Shown: positions 43,200 through 52,681 of the stretch, one piece after another | How positions within the stretch are numbered: position 1 is the first letter of the stretch | Layout of the letters: every line of letters starts with the position of its first letter | Assembly: GCA_963842835.1 (NCBI GenBank) | Contig: CAWJIB010000002.1 | Span: 1-64,000 of the forward strand | Direction: 5' to 3' | DNA length: 64,000 nt | DNA from: Roseiarcus sp963842835 | GTDB lineage: Bacteria; Pseudomonadota; Alphaproteobacteria; Rhizobiales; Beijerinckiaceae | The notes under the pieces: generated by a model | The model's database searches: none | Seen by the model: the letters and a program-made list of their open reading frames with translations, nothing else | Told to the model about the DNA's origin: nothing | Program-made: the position numbers and the translations under genes

Positions 43200-44678
43200 T
43201 TACAGATCGTGCCCGGAATAGGAGCAGTTGAACGACTTGTTGCAGATTGGAAAATCCGCGACGATGTTGTTCTCGATCGCCGCTTCCAACAGCGGCCATT
43301 GGAACCACGAGGGATCGCGCAGGTGACAGCGCGCGATCCTTCCGTCCGCATCGAGACGGAGGTTGACAAAGACATCGCCGCGAAACCCCTCGACCAGCGC
43401 ATGGGCTTCGCCGGGCGCGCCGCTCGGCGCCATCTCGACGCGAACCGGCCCGCCGGGCAGGCGATCGAGAATCTGCGTGATGAGCCGCAAGCTCTCCTCG
43501 ACCTCGCGGATGCGCACCCAAACGCGCGCGTTGACGTCGCCTTCGCGCAGCGACGGCACGTCGAAGCGCAGTTCGTCATAGGGCGCGTAAGGGTGGTCGC
43601 GGCGCGCGTCGAACGCGCAGCCCGAGGCGCGGCCGATGACGCCGCCGCAGCCGAACCGCTGGGCCAGTTCGCTATCGAGCACGCCGGTGCGCACCGTGCG
43701 GTCCTGCAGCGAAGCCGTGTTGTCGTAGAGTTCGACCAGCCTGGGAAACCTGTCGCGGATGAGCGACGCGAGATCGCGCAGCGCCTGGCGCCCGCCGAGG
43801 TTGAGGTCCACGGCGACGCCGCCCGGCGCGACCGCGTCCATCATCAGCCGATGGCCGAACGCCCCCTTCGCCGCGCGCAGGACGCGCTCGCGCAACACGC
43901 CGCAATGGGCGTGCATCAGGGAAAACGACGCGTCGTTGCAGATCGCGCCGATGTCGCCGAGATGGTTGGCGAGCCGCTCCAATTCCGCCATCAGCGCGCG
44001 AAGCCAGGCGGCGCGACGGGGAATCGCGATTCCGAGCACGGCCTCGGCGGCGCGCGCGAAGGCGATTTGGTAGGCGACCGTGCTGTCGCCGCTGACGCGG
44101 CACGCCAATTGGGCGCCACGCGTCAGGTCGGCGCCCGCCATCAGACGGTCGACGCCCTTGTGGACATAGCCGAGCCGTTCCTCCAGCCGCACAACGGTCT
44201 CGCCGGTGGCGTGAAAGCGGAAATGGCCGGGTTCGATGATTCCGGCATGCACCGGCCCGACGGGAATCTGGTGCAGGCCCGCGCCGTCCGCGCCGAGGAA
44301 AGCATAAGGCGCCGGCGCGGCCGGGCTTGCCTCGCCGGCGCCGAGGGGATGGCGGATCGGCCAGCGGCCGTGATCGAGCCATGGCCGCGCATCGCGCGCG
44401 CCGACCGCCGTGAGGCCGTGAAGGTCGCACAGTGCGCGTTCGAGGCGGATCGCGGGCGGATGCGCGACGCCCACCGAGGGGAACTTGCCGTCGACGCAGG
44501 AATAGCTCACCAGCTCCAGATCGGCGCGTCCGGCCGACGACAGCGCCATGCGCGCCTCGGCTCCGTCGCCCCAGAGACTGACGAGCCTGGCCTCTCCTGA
44601 AGCGAGCCGCAACGCCGCCTCGCGCCAGGCGCCCTCCCCGACTTCGCGCTCGCCCCCGATCTCGTCTGGCGTCGTCAT
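43200..44678 (-). CDS. Ehr/hydrogenase-4-like large subunit lacking NiFe ligands (NuoCD/HyfG-like)
   Basis: The 492-residue protein resembles HyfG/HycE and the NuoC-NuoD fusion: an N-terminal NuoC-like part (about 1-120), then the NuoD-like part (GPVHAGIIEPGHFRFHATGETVVRLEERLGYVHKGVDRLMAG). Where [NiFe] enzymes have RxCGxC it has Arg194-Val-Ser196-Gly-Asp-Ser199, so both proximal cysteines are serines. The distal region ends DFPICNKSFNCSYSGHDL with Cys479 and Cys485 spaced five apart, not CxxC. It therefore should not bind a NiFe centre and is not a hydrogenase. In the Ehr nomenclature it corresponds to EhrL. Confidence 0.85.
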   Translation of the reverse strand: MTTPDEIGGEREVGEGAWREAALRLASGEARLVSLWGDGAEARMALSSAGRADLELVSYSCVDGKFPSVGVAHPPAIRLERALCDLHGLTAVGARDARPWLDHGRWPIRHPLGAGEASPAAPAPYAFLGADGAGLHQIPVGPVHAGIIEPGHFRFHATGETVVRLEERLGYVHKGVDRLMAGADLTRGAQLACRVSGDSTVAYQIAFARAAEAVLGIAIPRRAAWLRALMAELERLANHLGDIGAICNDASFSLMHAHCGVLRERVLRAAKGAFGHRLMMDAVAPGGVAVDLNLGGRQALRDLASLIRDRFPRLVELYDNTASLQDRTVRTGVLDSELAQRFGCGGVIGRASGCAFDARRDHPYAPYDELRFDVPSLREGDVNARVWVRIREVEESLRLITQILDRLPGGPVRVEMAPSGAPGEAHALVEGFRGDVFVNLRLDADGRIARCHLRDPSWFQWPLLEAAIENNIVADFPICNKSFNCSYSGHDL

Positions 44679-44688
44679 GCCGGCTCCC

Positions 44689-46137
44689 CTAGCGCAACAA
44701 CGCTGCGACGTGCTGAAACCACGCGACCAGCGGCGGCGGCAGATAGAGGCCGGCCATGAGAACGAGGCCGAGATGGGCCGCGATCGGCAGCGGCGATGCG
44801 GTCGAATGCTTCTCGCCCGGAGTCGGCTCGCCGAACGCCATGCCCTGCAAGCGCAGGATCAACGCGCCGAAGGCGAGGAGCAGTCCGAACACCAGCGGAA
44901 TGGCGAGCCAGGGCGCGCGCGCGAAAGTCGAGCTCACCACCAGGAACTCGCTGGTGAAAATGCCGAGCGGCGGCAGCCCGGCTATGGCGAAGACGCCGAG
45001 AATGAGGCTCCAGCCGAGCGTGGGATGGGAGACCGTCAGGCCCCGGATGTCGGCGATTTTCTGCGTTCCCTTGGCTTGCGCGATATGGCCGACGGTGAAG
45101 AAGATCGCCGACTTGGTCAGGCTGTGCATCGTCATATGCAGCAGCCCGGCGAAATTGGCGAGCGGCCCGCCCATGCCGAAGGCGAAGACGATGATCCCCA
45201 TGTGCTCGATCGAGGAAAACGCGAACAGGCGTTTGATGTCGCGGCGCCGGTAGAGCATGAACGCGGCGAAAATCAGCGAGACGATGCCCAGCGTCGCCAT
45301 CAGCGGGCCGGGCGCGATCGCATTGGCGTTGGCGTCGAGCAGTAGCTTGAAGCGCAGCACCGCATAGAGCGCGACATTGAGCAACAGCCCGGAAAGAACC
45401 GCGGAAATCGGCGTCGGGCCTTCCGCGTGCGCGTCCGGCAGCCACGCGTGCAGGGGCGCGAGGCCGACCTTCGTGCCGTAGCCGAGCAGCAGGAAGACGA
45501 AGGCGAGGTTGAGCAGCGCCGGCTCGAACTCCGGGACGCGCGCGATCAGCGTCGTCCACACCATGCCGTCGAGACCTTCGCCGACGACCGGGCGCGCGGC
45601 CATGTAGACCAGGATCGTGCCGAACAGCGCCAGCGCGATGCCGACGCTGCCGAGAATGAAATATTTCCACGCCGCTTCAATCGCCTCGTTCGTGCGGTAG
45701 ATGCCGACCATCGCCACCGTGGTCAGCGTCGCCATCTCGATGGCGACCCACATCAGCCCGATATTGTTGGCCACCAGCGCCAAATTCATCGCGAACAGCA
45801 GCGCCTGATACATCGCGTGATAGAAGCGCAGATGGGTCGGCGTCAGCCGCCCGATTTCCAATTCGTGCGCGATATAGCTCGCGCTGAACACGCTGGTGGT
45901 GAAAGCCACGAAGGTGTTGAGCACGATGAAGACGATGTTGAGATCGTCGACCAGGAAATAGGGTCCGCTCGCCGGTTTGATAAGGAAAAACGACGACGCC
46001 GCCACGAAGGTCGTGAAGGCCGAGATCATGTTGACGACGGCGGAAACCCGGTAGGCCGGCAGAAACGCGAGCAGCGCCGCCGTCGCCGCCGGCAGCGCGA
46101 GGATCGTCGTCACCCCGTCGAATGCAAACGCGATCAC
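44689..46137 (-). CDS. Ehr/hydrogenase-4-like antiporter-type subunit (HyfF/NuoN-like)
   Basis: A 482-residue polytopic protein of the Mrp-antiporter-like family (about 14 membrane segments). Typical regions: MWVAIEMATLTTVAMVGIYRTNEAIEAAWKYFILGSVGIALALFG, YGTKVGLAPLHAWLPDAHAEGPTPISAVLSGLLLNVALYAVLRFK and KRLFAFSSIEHMGIIVFAFGMGG, with the lysine and histidine residues used in ion transfer. The start is a GTG overlapping the upstream stop by four bases. It probably translocates protons or sodium as part of the membrane arm. Confidence 0.88.
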   Translation of the reverse strand: MIAFAFDGVTTILALPAATAALLAFLPAYRVSAVVNMISAFTTFVAASSFFLIKPASGPYFLVDDLNIVFIVLNTFVAFTTSVFSASYIAHELEIGRLTPTHLRFYHAMYQALLFAMNLALVANNIGLMWVAIEMATLTTVAMVGIYRTNEAIEAAWKYFILGSVGIALALFGTILVYMAARPVVGEGLDGMVWTTLIARVPEFEPALLNLAFVFLLLGYGTKVGLAPLHAWLPDAHAEGPTPISAVLSGLLLNVALYAVLRFKLLLDANANAIAPGPLMATLGIVSLIFAAFMLYRRRDIKRLFAFSSIEHMGIIVFAFGMGGPLANFAGLLHMTMHSLTKSAIFFTVGHIAQAKGTQKIADIRGLTVSHPTLGWSLILGVFAIAGLPPLGIFTSEFLVVSSTFARAPWLAIPLVFGLLLAFGALILRLQGMAFGEPTPGEKHSTASPLPIAAHLGLVLMAGLYLPPPLVAWFQHVAALLR

Positions 46138-46796
46138 TCGCGGTCCCCCTGGAATTGGTCGAGCGCGCGCGCATCGACGGTCTCGAACCGTTCGCTGATG
46201 CGAAACAGGAAGACGCCGATGACCGTGAAGGCGACCAGCACGGAAAAGGCGACCGAGATTTCGACCACCAGCGGCATGCCCTTGGCGCCCGCCGCGGCGA
46301 GGATCAGCCCGTTCTCGAGCGACATGAAGCCGACGACCATGCTCACGGCGTTGCGCCGCACCACCATCATCAACATTCCCAGAAGCACCACGGACAGCGC
46401 GAAAGCGAGATCCTCGCGCGCCAGCGCATCGGCCTCGCTCACCACGCGCAGCATCACCACGACCGACAGCGCGACCAGCGCCAGGCCGGCGAGCATGGTC
46501 GGACCGATGCCGACAACGTTCTCGACGTCCCTGTGGATGCCGAGTCTGGCGATGATGCGATGCAACGCCACCGGAATGATGATCGCCTTGAACGCGAGCG
46601 CGATCGCCGCCGTGACGTAGAGATGCGGCGCGGCCTGCACATAGGCCTGCCAGGCGACCGAGAGCGACAGCACGACGGCTTGCAGCGCGAAAACGTTGAG
46701 AAGCGCGAAAAGCCGGTTCTGATAGAGCAGCAGGAAACTGACGAGCACCAGCGCGCCGGCGAGCAGATGCGAAACGTCGAAGGACAGCCCCGTCAT
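46134..46796 (-). CDS. Ehr/hydrogenase-4-like subunit (HyfE/NuoK-like)
   Basis: The 220-residue membrane protein has about six segments and resembles HyfE, whose C-terminal half corresponds to NuoK (VGFMSLENGLILAAAGAKGMPLVVEISVAFSVLVAFTVIGVFLFRI, with the glutamates in LEN and VEI conserved). It overlaps its neighbours by four bases on both sides, so translation is coupled. It should form part of the ion channel between the antiporter-like subunits. Confidence 0.87.
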   Translation of the reverse strand: MTGLSFDVSHLLAGALVLVSFLLLYQNRLFALLNVFALQAVVLSLSVAWQAYVQAAPHLYVTAAIALAFKAIIIPVALHRIIARLGIHRDVENVVGIGPTMLAGLALVALSVVVMLRVVSEADALAREDLAFALSVVLLGMLMMVVRRNAVSMVVGFMSLENGLILAAAGAKGMPLVVEISVAFSVLVAFTVIGVFLFRISERFETVDARALDQFQGDRE

Positions 46797-47755
46797 TTCA
46801 GGCTCCGCGACACGAACAGCAGCAGCGCGCCGAGAAAACCGAGCATGAGCGCCGCGCCGAGAAAATCCGGCACGCGAAAGACGCGCATCTTGGCGATGCT
46901 CGTCTCGAAGACCGCGAGCATCAGGCCGGCGACCCCCAGTTTGACGACATAAATCCCGGCCCCGAGAAGGCGAGCGCCGACGCTGGCGTTGGCGATCGCC
47001 AGGCCCCAGGGCGTGAAGACACAGACGATCAGCGAAATGTAGAGCAACAATTTGAGCATCGAGGCGAGCTCGATCACCGCCAGATGGCGCCCGGAATATT
47101 CGAGGATCATCGCCTCGTGAACCATGGTCAGCTCGAGATGGGTGGCGGGATTGTCGACGGGGATGCGGCCGTTCTCCGCGATCGCGACAATGATCAGCGC
47201 GATCAGCGCCATGCCGAGCGTAACGCGCAAGCCGACCGCTGAGGACGCCATGAAGGCCGCCACGGTGGAAAGCTGCGTCGAGCCCGCGATGAGCGCGAGG
47301 CTGAATACGATGACGATCATCGCGGGCTCGGCGAGCGTGGCGAACATCGCCTCGCGGCTCGAGCCGAGGCCGCCGAAACTCGTGCCGACGTCGAGGCCCG
47401 CGAGGGCGAGGAAGAATCGCGCGGCGCCGAGCAGGGCGATGATGGCGATGAGATCCGCCGACCAACTGAACAGCAGCCCCGTCGCGAAGGTCGGGATCAG
47501 CGCGGCCGCGACCCATGTCGAGGCGAAGACGAGATAGGGCACAATGCGGAAGAGCCAGGACGCGCTTTGCGCGACGACCGCCTCCTTGCGCGCCAGACGG
47601 GCGAGATCCCGGTAAGGCTGGATCAGCGGCGGGCCTTGGCGGCGCAGCAGTCGCGCCTTGGCCTTGCGCACGAGGCCGGTCAGCAGCGGCGCCAGGCCGA
47701 TGACCAGAAGCATCTGCAGCAGCTGGAACACGAGATTGACGGCCAGATCGATCAT
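46793..47755 (-). CDS. Ehr/hydrogenase-4-like subunit (HyfC/NuoH-like)
   Basis: The 320-residue protein is a NuoH/HyfC homolog with about eight membrane segments. Characteristic regions are KARLLRRQGPPLIQPYRDLARLARKE in the first cytoplasmic loop, SREAMFATLAEPAMI, ENGRIPVDNPATHLELTMVHEAMILEYSGRHLAVIEL with the conserved acidic residues. It anchors the soluble subunits to the membrane. The ATG overlaps the preceding stop by four bases. Confidence 0.9.
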   Translation of the reverse strand: MIDLAVNLVFQLLQMLLVIGLAPLLTGLVRKAKARLLRRQGPPLIQPYRDLARLARKEAVVAQSASWLFRIVPYLVFASTWVAAALIPTFATGLLFSWSADLIAIIALLGAARFFLALAGLDVGTSFGGLGSSREAMFATLAEPAMIVIVFSLALIAGSTQLSTVAAFMASSAVGLRVTLGMALIALIIVAIAENGRIPVDNPATHLELTMVHEAMILEYSGRHLAVIELASMLKLLLYISLIVCVFTPWGLAIANASVGARLLGAGIYVVKLGVAGLMLAVFETSIAKMRVFRVPDFLGAALMLGFLGALLLFVSRSLK

Positions 47756-49764
47756 GGCCACGCCGCAAGTATGAGAAGAAGCGCAACGAGCGCGCCGAAA
47801 ACGACGCTCAGATATTGCCGGATGGTGAGAAACTGCAGCCGGTTGAGGCGGATCGACAAATTGGTCACCGCACCGACGATGGGCAGATAAATTGCGTCCC
47901 AGATCGGATCGCGCAGCGCGAAGTGGTAGCTCGCCGGGCGCATTTCGCCCGGCGCCGGCATGTCGAGGCTTTCCCGCCCTCTGAAGACGAAGCCGCCCAA
48001 CACGCGCCGGATCGGCTGACTGAAGCTCTCGGCGGTGTACTGCGCGGCGGGACTGGGTTCGGGAAAGCCACAGTCCCATGCGGGCGCGCGGCGCAACGCG
48101 TCCGAAGCCAGGCGATGGATCGCCGAAGCGGCGAGCGTCGCCGAGGCGACGATGAAGATGAAGACCAGGAGACCGTTGTAGGAACTGCGGCTTTCTGCGA
48201 TCGGCGCAATCGACAGCCAGGGAATCTTCGCCTGCATCGGCATGCTGGCGCCGGTCACCGCCAGCGCGACGGGCTTCAGCGTGTCGATCACGGCGCCGGG
48301 GAAAATCCCGGCCAGGAGGCAGAGAACGCCAAGCGCGCCCATCGCGACGAGCGAATAGCGATCGACCTCGCGCGCGGCTTCGGCCTCCGGGCTGCGCGGC
48401 CGGCCGAGGAAGGGAATGCCGAAGGCGCGCACGAAGCACGCCGCCGCGAGGGCCGCGACCAGGGCGACGATCGCGCCGACCGCCGGCGTGAGCAGTTTCA
48501 GCGGCCATTGCGGAAATTGCGGGCTGAGCAGAATGGCTTGCAGCATGAGCCATTCCGAAACGAACCCGTTGAGCGGCGGCAGCGCCGAAATCGCCGCGCA
48601 GCCGACGAGCATGAAGAAGCCCGTAACCGGCATGCGATTGAGGAGGCCGCCCAGCCGTCCCATACGCCGCTCTCCCGTCGCGGTGAGCACCGCGCCGGCG
48701 CCCAGGAACAGCAAGCTCTTGAATAACGCGTGATTGAGCGAATGAAATAGCGCCGCCGTCATCGCCAGAGCCGCCGCGCCGCCCATGCCGCTCGCCTTGA
48801 AGGCGAGCGCGAGCCCGAGAGCGACGAAGACGAGGCCGATGTTCTCGATCGTGCTGAATGCGAGCACGCGCTTGAGATCGGTCTGCGCCAGCGCATGCAG
48901 CACGCCGATGAGGCCGGTCGCGGCGCCGACCGCGAGCACCGGCACGCTCCAGCGCCAGTCGGCCGGGCCGGCCAGATCGAAGACGATGCGGATGAAGCCG
49001 TAGACCGCGACCTTGGTCATGACGCCGCTCATCAGCGCGGAAACATGACTGGGCGCGGCGGGATGGGCGAGCGGCAGCCAGACGTGCAACGGCGCGAGCC
49101 CCGCCTTCGACCCCGCCCCCGCTAAAGCGAGCATCAGGGCCAGGGCTGCGACCCCCGCCGTCGGGCTGGCCTCGCGCATCGCCTGAAAGGTGTAGGCGCC
49201 GCTCGCTCCGGCCAGCAGACCGAACGCCAGCAGCAGCGACATCGTGCCGAAACTCGCCATGACGATATAGACATAGCCCGCGCGCTGATTGCCGGGTTCG
49301 CGGTGATGCGCCATGACCAGCGCCCACGAGGCGAGCGACATGAACTCCCACGACAGGAGGAAGGCGTAGGCGTCGTCCGCGAGCAGCACGAGATTCATGC
49401 CGGCCAGAAACGCCGGAAAGAACGGCAGCACACGCTCGGGATCGTGCTCGTGGCGTCCGTAGCCGAGTCCGTAGAGGCTCGCGGCGACCGCGCCGAGGTT
49501 GACGACTGTCGCGAAGAACGCCGAAAGCACGTCGAGACGAAAATTCGCGCCGATCCACGGCAGGCCCAGCGGAAGCATGAGCGCCGCGGGGGCTTGACGG
49601 CCGAACAAATGGCTGGCGGCCGCGACAAGCAGGACCGAACAGAGCGCGAGCGCGGCGGCGTAGACGAAAACGCTTCCGTGCTTGCGTTTGGCCACGACCA
49701 TCGCGACGAGGCCCAGCGCCAGCAGAGCCGCGTCGCAGCCCAGGAGCACAGAGAGCGCGCTCAT
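47752..49764 (-). CDS. Ehr/hydrogenase-4-like antiporter-type subunit (HyfB/NuoL-like)
   Basis: The 670-residue protein is the larger antiporter-like subunit (about 14-16 membrane segments). Seen are LLSWEFMSLASWALVMAHH, GAGSKAGLAPLHVWLPLAHPAAPSHVSALMSGVMTKVAVYGFIR, KRVLAFSTIENIGLVFVALGLAL and FHSLNHALFKSLLFLGAGAV, with lysines and histidines of the proton path. It is the first gene of the six-gene unit; the order (antiporter, NuoH, NuoK, antiporter, large, small) equals EhrABCDLS. No ferredoxin-like (NuoI) or HyfD-like gene is present. Confidence 0.9.
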   Translation of the reverse strand: MSALSVLLGCDAALLALGLVAMVVAKRKHGSVFVYAAALALCSVLLVAAASHLFGRQAPAALMLPLGLPWIGANFRLDVLSAFFATVVNLGAVAASLYGLGYGRHEHDPERVLPFFPAFLAGMNLVLLADDAYAFLLSWEFMSLASWALVMAHHREPGNQRAGYVYIVMASFGTMSLLLAFGLLAGASGAYTFQAMREASPTAGVAALALMLALAGAGSKAGLAPLHVWLPLAHPAAPSHVSALMSGVMTKVAVYGFIRIVFDLAGPADWRWSVPVLAVGAATGLIGVLHALAQTDLKRVLAFSTIENIGLVFVALGLALAFKASGMGGAAALAMTAALFHSLNHALFKSLLFLGAGAVLTATGERRMGRLGGLLNRMPVTGFFMLVGCAAISALPPLNGFVSEWLMLQAILLSPQFPQWPLKLLTPAVGAIVALVAALAAACFVRAFGIPFLGRPRSPEAEAAREVDRYSLVAMGALGVLCLLAGIFPGAVIDTLKPVALAVTGASMPMQAKIPWLSIAPIAESRSSYNGLLVFIFIVASATLAASAIHRLASDALRRAPAWDCGFPEPSPAAQYTAESFSQPIRRVLGGFVFRGRESLDMPAPGEMRPASYHFALRDPIWDAIYLPIVGAVTNLSIRLNRLQFLTIRQYLSVVFGALVALLLILAAWP

Positions 49765-49961
49765 CGGCGCGCGACTTCCCTTGGGGAAGGCGTCTGGGAT
49801 CGCCGCGCGGCGCGAGGCGGATTGCTGAAATGACGAGACATTGGGGCGATCGACCGAATCTTTAGGTCCGCTTGCATGCTAGCGTGCCGGCGGGGTCCCG
49901 CGTCAAGACAAGATTTCTGCTCCTTTCGCGCCGCGACACGTGGCCGCGCCCGCCGCGGCGA

Positions 49962-50756
49962 TCATCGCGCGGCTCGCAACAGGGCCAGAAGCTCCCGCTG
50001 CATCGTCTCGTTGCCGCAGCAAATCGAGCCGGTCTCGAGAAAATTGGCCTCCCCGTCCGCGCCCGACACATAGCCGCCGGCCTCGCGAACCAGCAGCTCG
50101 CCGGCGGCGATGTCCCAGGAATGGAGACCGCGCTCCCAGAAGGCGTCGAACCGCCCTGCGGCGACGTAGGCGAGGTCCAGCGAGGCGCAGCCCATGCGCC
50201 GGATATTGACGACCCGCGCCATCACCGCCGCCAGTTCGGCCTTGAAGCGGGGATGCTCGGCCGCCTTGCCCAGATGCGGCACGCCGCAACCGATGAGCGC
50301 CTGCGACAATTCGCGGCGCGCGGCCACCCGCAGGCGGTGGGCGCCGCCGAAGGCGCCCTGCCCCTTCTCGCTCACGTACATCTCGTCGCTGGCGGGATTG
50401 TAGACGACGCCGGCGACGATCTGCCCCTCGCGCTCCAGCGCGATCGAAATCGCGAAATGCGGGATCGCGTGCAGGAAATTGGTCGTCGCGTCGAGCGGAT
50501 CGATATGCCAGGTGTGGCTCTTGTCCGAGCCCTCGACCACTCCGCTTTCCTCCATAACGAAGCCGTAGCCGGGGCGCGCCTTGGCAAGCTCCTCGAACAG
50601 AACCTTTTCCGCGCGCTTGTCGGCGAGACTGACAAAATCGCCGGGCCCCTTCATCGACGCCTGCAACTGCTCGATTTCGCCGAAATCGCGCTTCAAGCCG
50701 CGGCCCGCCTTGATCGCGGCGTTGGTCATGACGGTCATGAGGGCGGAGCGGATCAT
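49962..50756 (-). CDS. suhB: inositol monophosphatase family protein (SuhB-like)
   Basis: The 264-residue protein belongs to the metal-dependent inositol monophosphatase family. Motifs are GYGFVMEESGVVEGSD, HIDPLDATTNFLHAIPHFAISIALE and LHSWDIAAGELLVREAGGYVSG. In alphaproteobacteria it is usually annotated as inositol monophosphatase, though SuhB proteins also affect ribosomal RNA transcription. The ATG at 50756 lacks a strong Shine-Dalgarno sequence. The 197 bases between it and the first complex-I-like gene hold nothing recognisable. Confidence 0.9.
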   Translation of the reverse strand: MIRSALMTVMTNAAIKAGRGLKRDFGEIEQLQASMKGPGDFVSLADKRAEKVLFEELAKARPGYGFVMEESGVVEGSDKSHTWHIDPLDATTNFLHAIPHFAISIALEREGQIVAGVVYNPASDEMYVSEKGQGAFGGAHRLRVAARRELSQALIGCGVPHLGKAAEHPRFKAELAAVMARVVNIRRMGCASLDLAYVAAGRFDAFWERGLHSWDIAAGELLVREAGGYVSGADGEANFLETGSICCGNETMQRELLALLRAAR

Positions 50757-50931
50757 CGAGCGGGGTCCGGAGGGGAATAGGCGGCCGGAGGCTTACGGGA
50801 AGCGTCGCGGCGACGCAACCTCGAGCGGGGGTCGTTGCGGATTTCTCCTTCTTGCGCCGCCCCGCGGCCGGCGTCATCATAAGCGAGAAAAGCGGTCGCG
50901 CGGCGATCGCCGAGCCGCCCGGAGCGAGGCA

Positions 50932-51486
50932 ATGAGCGATGTCGATCAGCGTCCGGAACGTCGCGAAGCTCGTCGGCGTGCGACAAGGCCGTCCCTCCGG
51001 CTGCTCCTGATCGCGGGGCTTTTGAGCCCCGCTTTCGCGCAAGCCGCCGAGCCGAGCGGCTGCGACAAGTTCAAGTGGCCGATCGCCCACGAGCAATCGG
51101 CGCTCTCGGCCCCGCAGGCGACGCGCCTCGAAGCCGGCGCGGTCCTGGCCTTCGACGCCGCCGCGAGCGTGCATCTGGCCCGCCTGGCGGAGGCGAAACT
51201 CGAAATGCCGCCGGAAAGGGCGCCCAAAGCCTCGGCGAGCTACGCCGGCGCGATCAAGCTCAATGCGCCGGGCGCGGCGGGAACCTACAAGGTCAGCCTT
51301 TCCGGCGAGGGTTGGATCGACGTCATCCAGGACGCACGCCTCGTCAAGCCGGTCGCCTTCAGCGCCGCGCTGGACTGCGCGGGCCTGCGCAAGAGCGTGA
51401 AGTTTCCGCTCGAGGCGAAGCCGCTCACGATCCAGCTCAGCGACGTCAAGACCCCCGATATTTCCCTCATCGTTTCGCCGGAATAG
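50932..51486 (+). CDS. secreted hypothetical protein (184 aa)
   Basis: The protein has an arginine-rich start and a signal peptide (RPSLRLLLIAGLLSPAFAQAAEP), so it is probably periplasmic. The mature part looks like a beta-rich single domain (AGAIKLNAPGAAGTYKVSLSGEGWIDVIQDARLVKPVAFSAALDCAGLRKSVKFPL ... LTIQLSDVKTPDISLIVSPE) with two cysteines that could pair. I do not recognise the family. The ATG at 50932 follows gcgagg. It is divergent from the inositol monophosphatase gene. Confidence 0.7.
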   Translation: MSDVDQRPERREARRRATRPSLRLLLIAGLLSPAFAQAAEPSGCDKFKWPIAHEQSALSAPQATRLEAGAVLAFDAAASVHLARLAEAKLEMPPERAPKASASYAGAIKLNAPGAAGTYKVSLSGEGWIDVIQDARLVKPVAFSAALDCAGLRKSVKFPLEAKPLTIQLSDVKTPDISLIVSPE

Positions 51487-51654
51487 CGGCTGCGCGCCTT
51501 CGCGCGCCGTTCCGGCGCCCTCCTGGGCGCGCTTCCAGAGTTAGTTTGCGGCGCAAACGCCCGACAAAGCCTTCGTGACAATCCAGCCCCGCTCAACCAC
51601 CGCGCGATAAATTGCGATCCGTCCAGGGCGGACGAAACGAGACGGGCGACAACC

Positions 51655-52497
51655 ATGGCTTCATTAAGGGCGCCGCGCGCGACGATCGTGCATGCGATGA
51701 ATCCTGCGGCCGGCGGCGGCTTGGCTTTCGCGCATGCCTTGAAAATCACGTTGGCGTCCAAATCCCAATTGTGCCTGCTTCATGTACGAGGCGAAGACGA
51801 CGCCTATTTCTCGCGGACGCAGGGGCTTCGCCAAGTGCGCGACGCGCTCGTGCGCTGGAACCTGCTGGCGAAGGACGCGCCGTACGATCACTGGGAAGAG
51901 CAACTCGACTTGCAAGTGTCGAGCGTGAGCATCACGGCCCGCAACGCGCGCGCCGGCGTCTTGGAGTTCCTGGACGACCGGCAATGCGAACTTGTCGTGC
52001 TCGCCACTCACGAGAACAGGGCTTTGACCCGTTGGCTCGACGTTTCCGTCCAACAAGGCGTTCTGCGCAAGGCGCGCATGATGAGTCTTTTCCTGCGCGA
52101 CGGCTCGAGGGGATTCGTCGACGTCGAGACCGGCGCCCTAGCCTTGAAAAAGGTGCTCGTCCCGATCGACGGCGCTCTGCCGTGCGCTGCTGCGATTCGC
52201 CGGATCCAGGCGATCCTTAAATTGATCGCTAGCGACGCCCCCGTCCAGCTTCTGCATGTGGGCGACAGCGCTCCCAAATTGGCCGACGAGAATGGCGAGC
52301 CTCTCAACCTGCCGATCATCGTGCGCAAGGGTCCCGTGGTCGACACGATACTCAAGGTCGCGGATGATCTGAAGGTCGACGTCATCGCGATGCCGACTGC
52401 AGGGCGACACGGCCTGCTCGACGCCGTGCGCGGAAGCACGACCGCGCGCGTTCTCGACGACGCCAGCTGGCCCCTCCTCGCTGTCCCCGTCGGCTGA
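51655..52497 (+). CDS. universal stress protein with two UspA domains
   Basis: The 280-residue protein holds two UspA-like domains. The first (about 8-140) has a degenerate nucleotide motif. The second (about 150-280, KKVLVPIDGALPCAAAIRRIQAIL ... DVIAMPTAGRHGLLDAVRGSTTARVLDDASWPLLAVPVG) keeps a G-2x-G-type ATP-binding pattern. Its role in stress survival is assumed from the family. The upstream region contains a FixK-like sequence with one mismatch (51612-51625), too close to the start to be convincing. Confidence 0.87.
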   Translation: MASLRAPRATIVHAMNPAAGGGLAFAHALKITLASKSQLCLLHVRGEDDAYFSRTQGLRQVRDALVRWNLLAKDAPYDHWEEQLDLQVSSVSITARNARAGVLEFLDDRQCELVVLATHENRALTRWLDVSVQQGVLRKARMMSLFLRDGSRGFVDVETGALALKKVLVPIDGALPCAAAIRRIQAILKLIASDAPVQLLHVGDSAPKLADENGEPLNLPIIVRKGPVVDTILKVADDLKVDVIAMPTAGRHGLLDAVRGSTTARVLDDASWPLLAVPVG

Positions 52498-52681
52498 CCC
52501 CATAGGCGAAATCCGGCGCGAGCGCCCGAGGCCGTCGGCGCCTCGAACTTTGGACCGCTCTCGCTCACCCGACCGCGGACGAGCCGCCCCGCGCGGGAAA
52601 TGCGCGCCCTTGAGAATCCCGCTCGCTCTGCTAAAAGCCGGCGCCGGCGCCGCGCGCCGCTCACGCCCAAGGGAGGATTTC

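Noticed and set aside
42543..44600. A 685-codon open frame antisense to the Ehr-like large-subunit gene
   Set aside because: It is the GC-rich shadow of the real gene; its translation is rich in Arg, Ala and Asp without any family pattern, and the opposite strand has clear NuoCD-like sequence.
42666..49764. Functional hydrogenase-4 or formate hydrogenlyase
   Set aside because: The NiFe-binding cysteines are missing in the large subunit, and no maturation or formate dehydrogenase genes are adjacent.
51612..51625. FixK-like site TTGC-N6-TCCA upstream of the universal stress protein gene
   Set aside because: It has one mismatch and lies only 30 bases before the ATG, so a class II promoter would start inside the gene.
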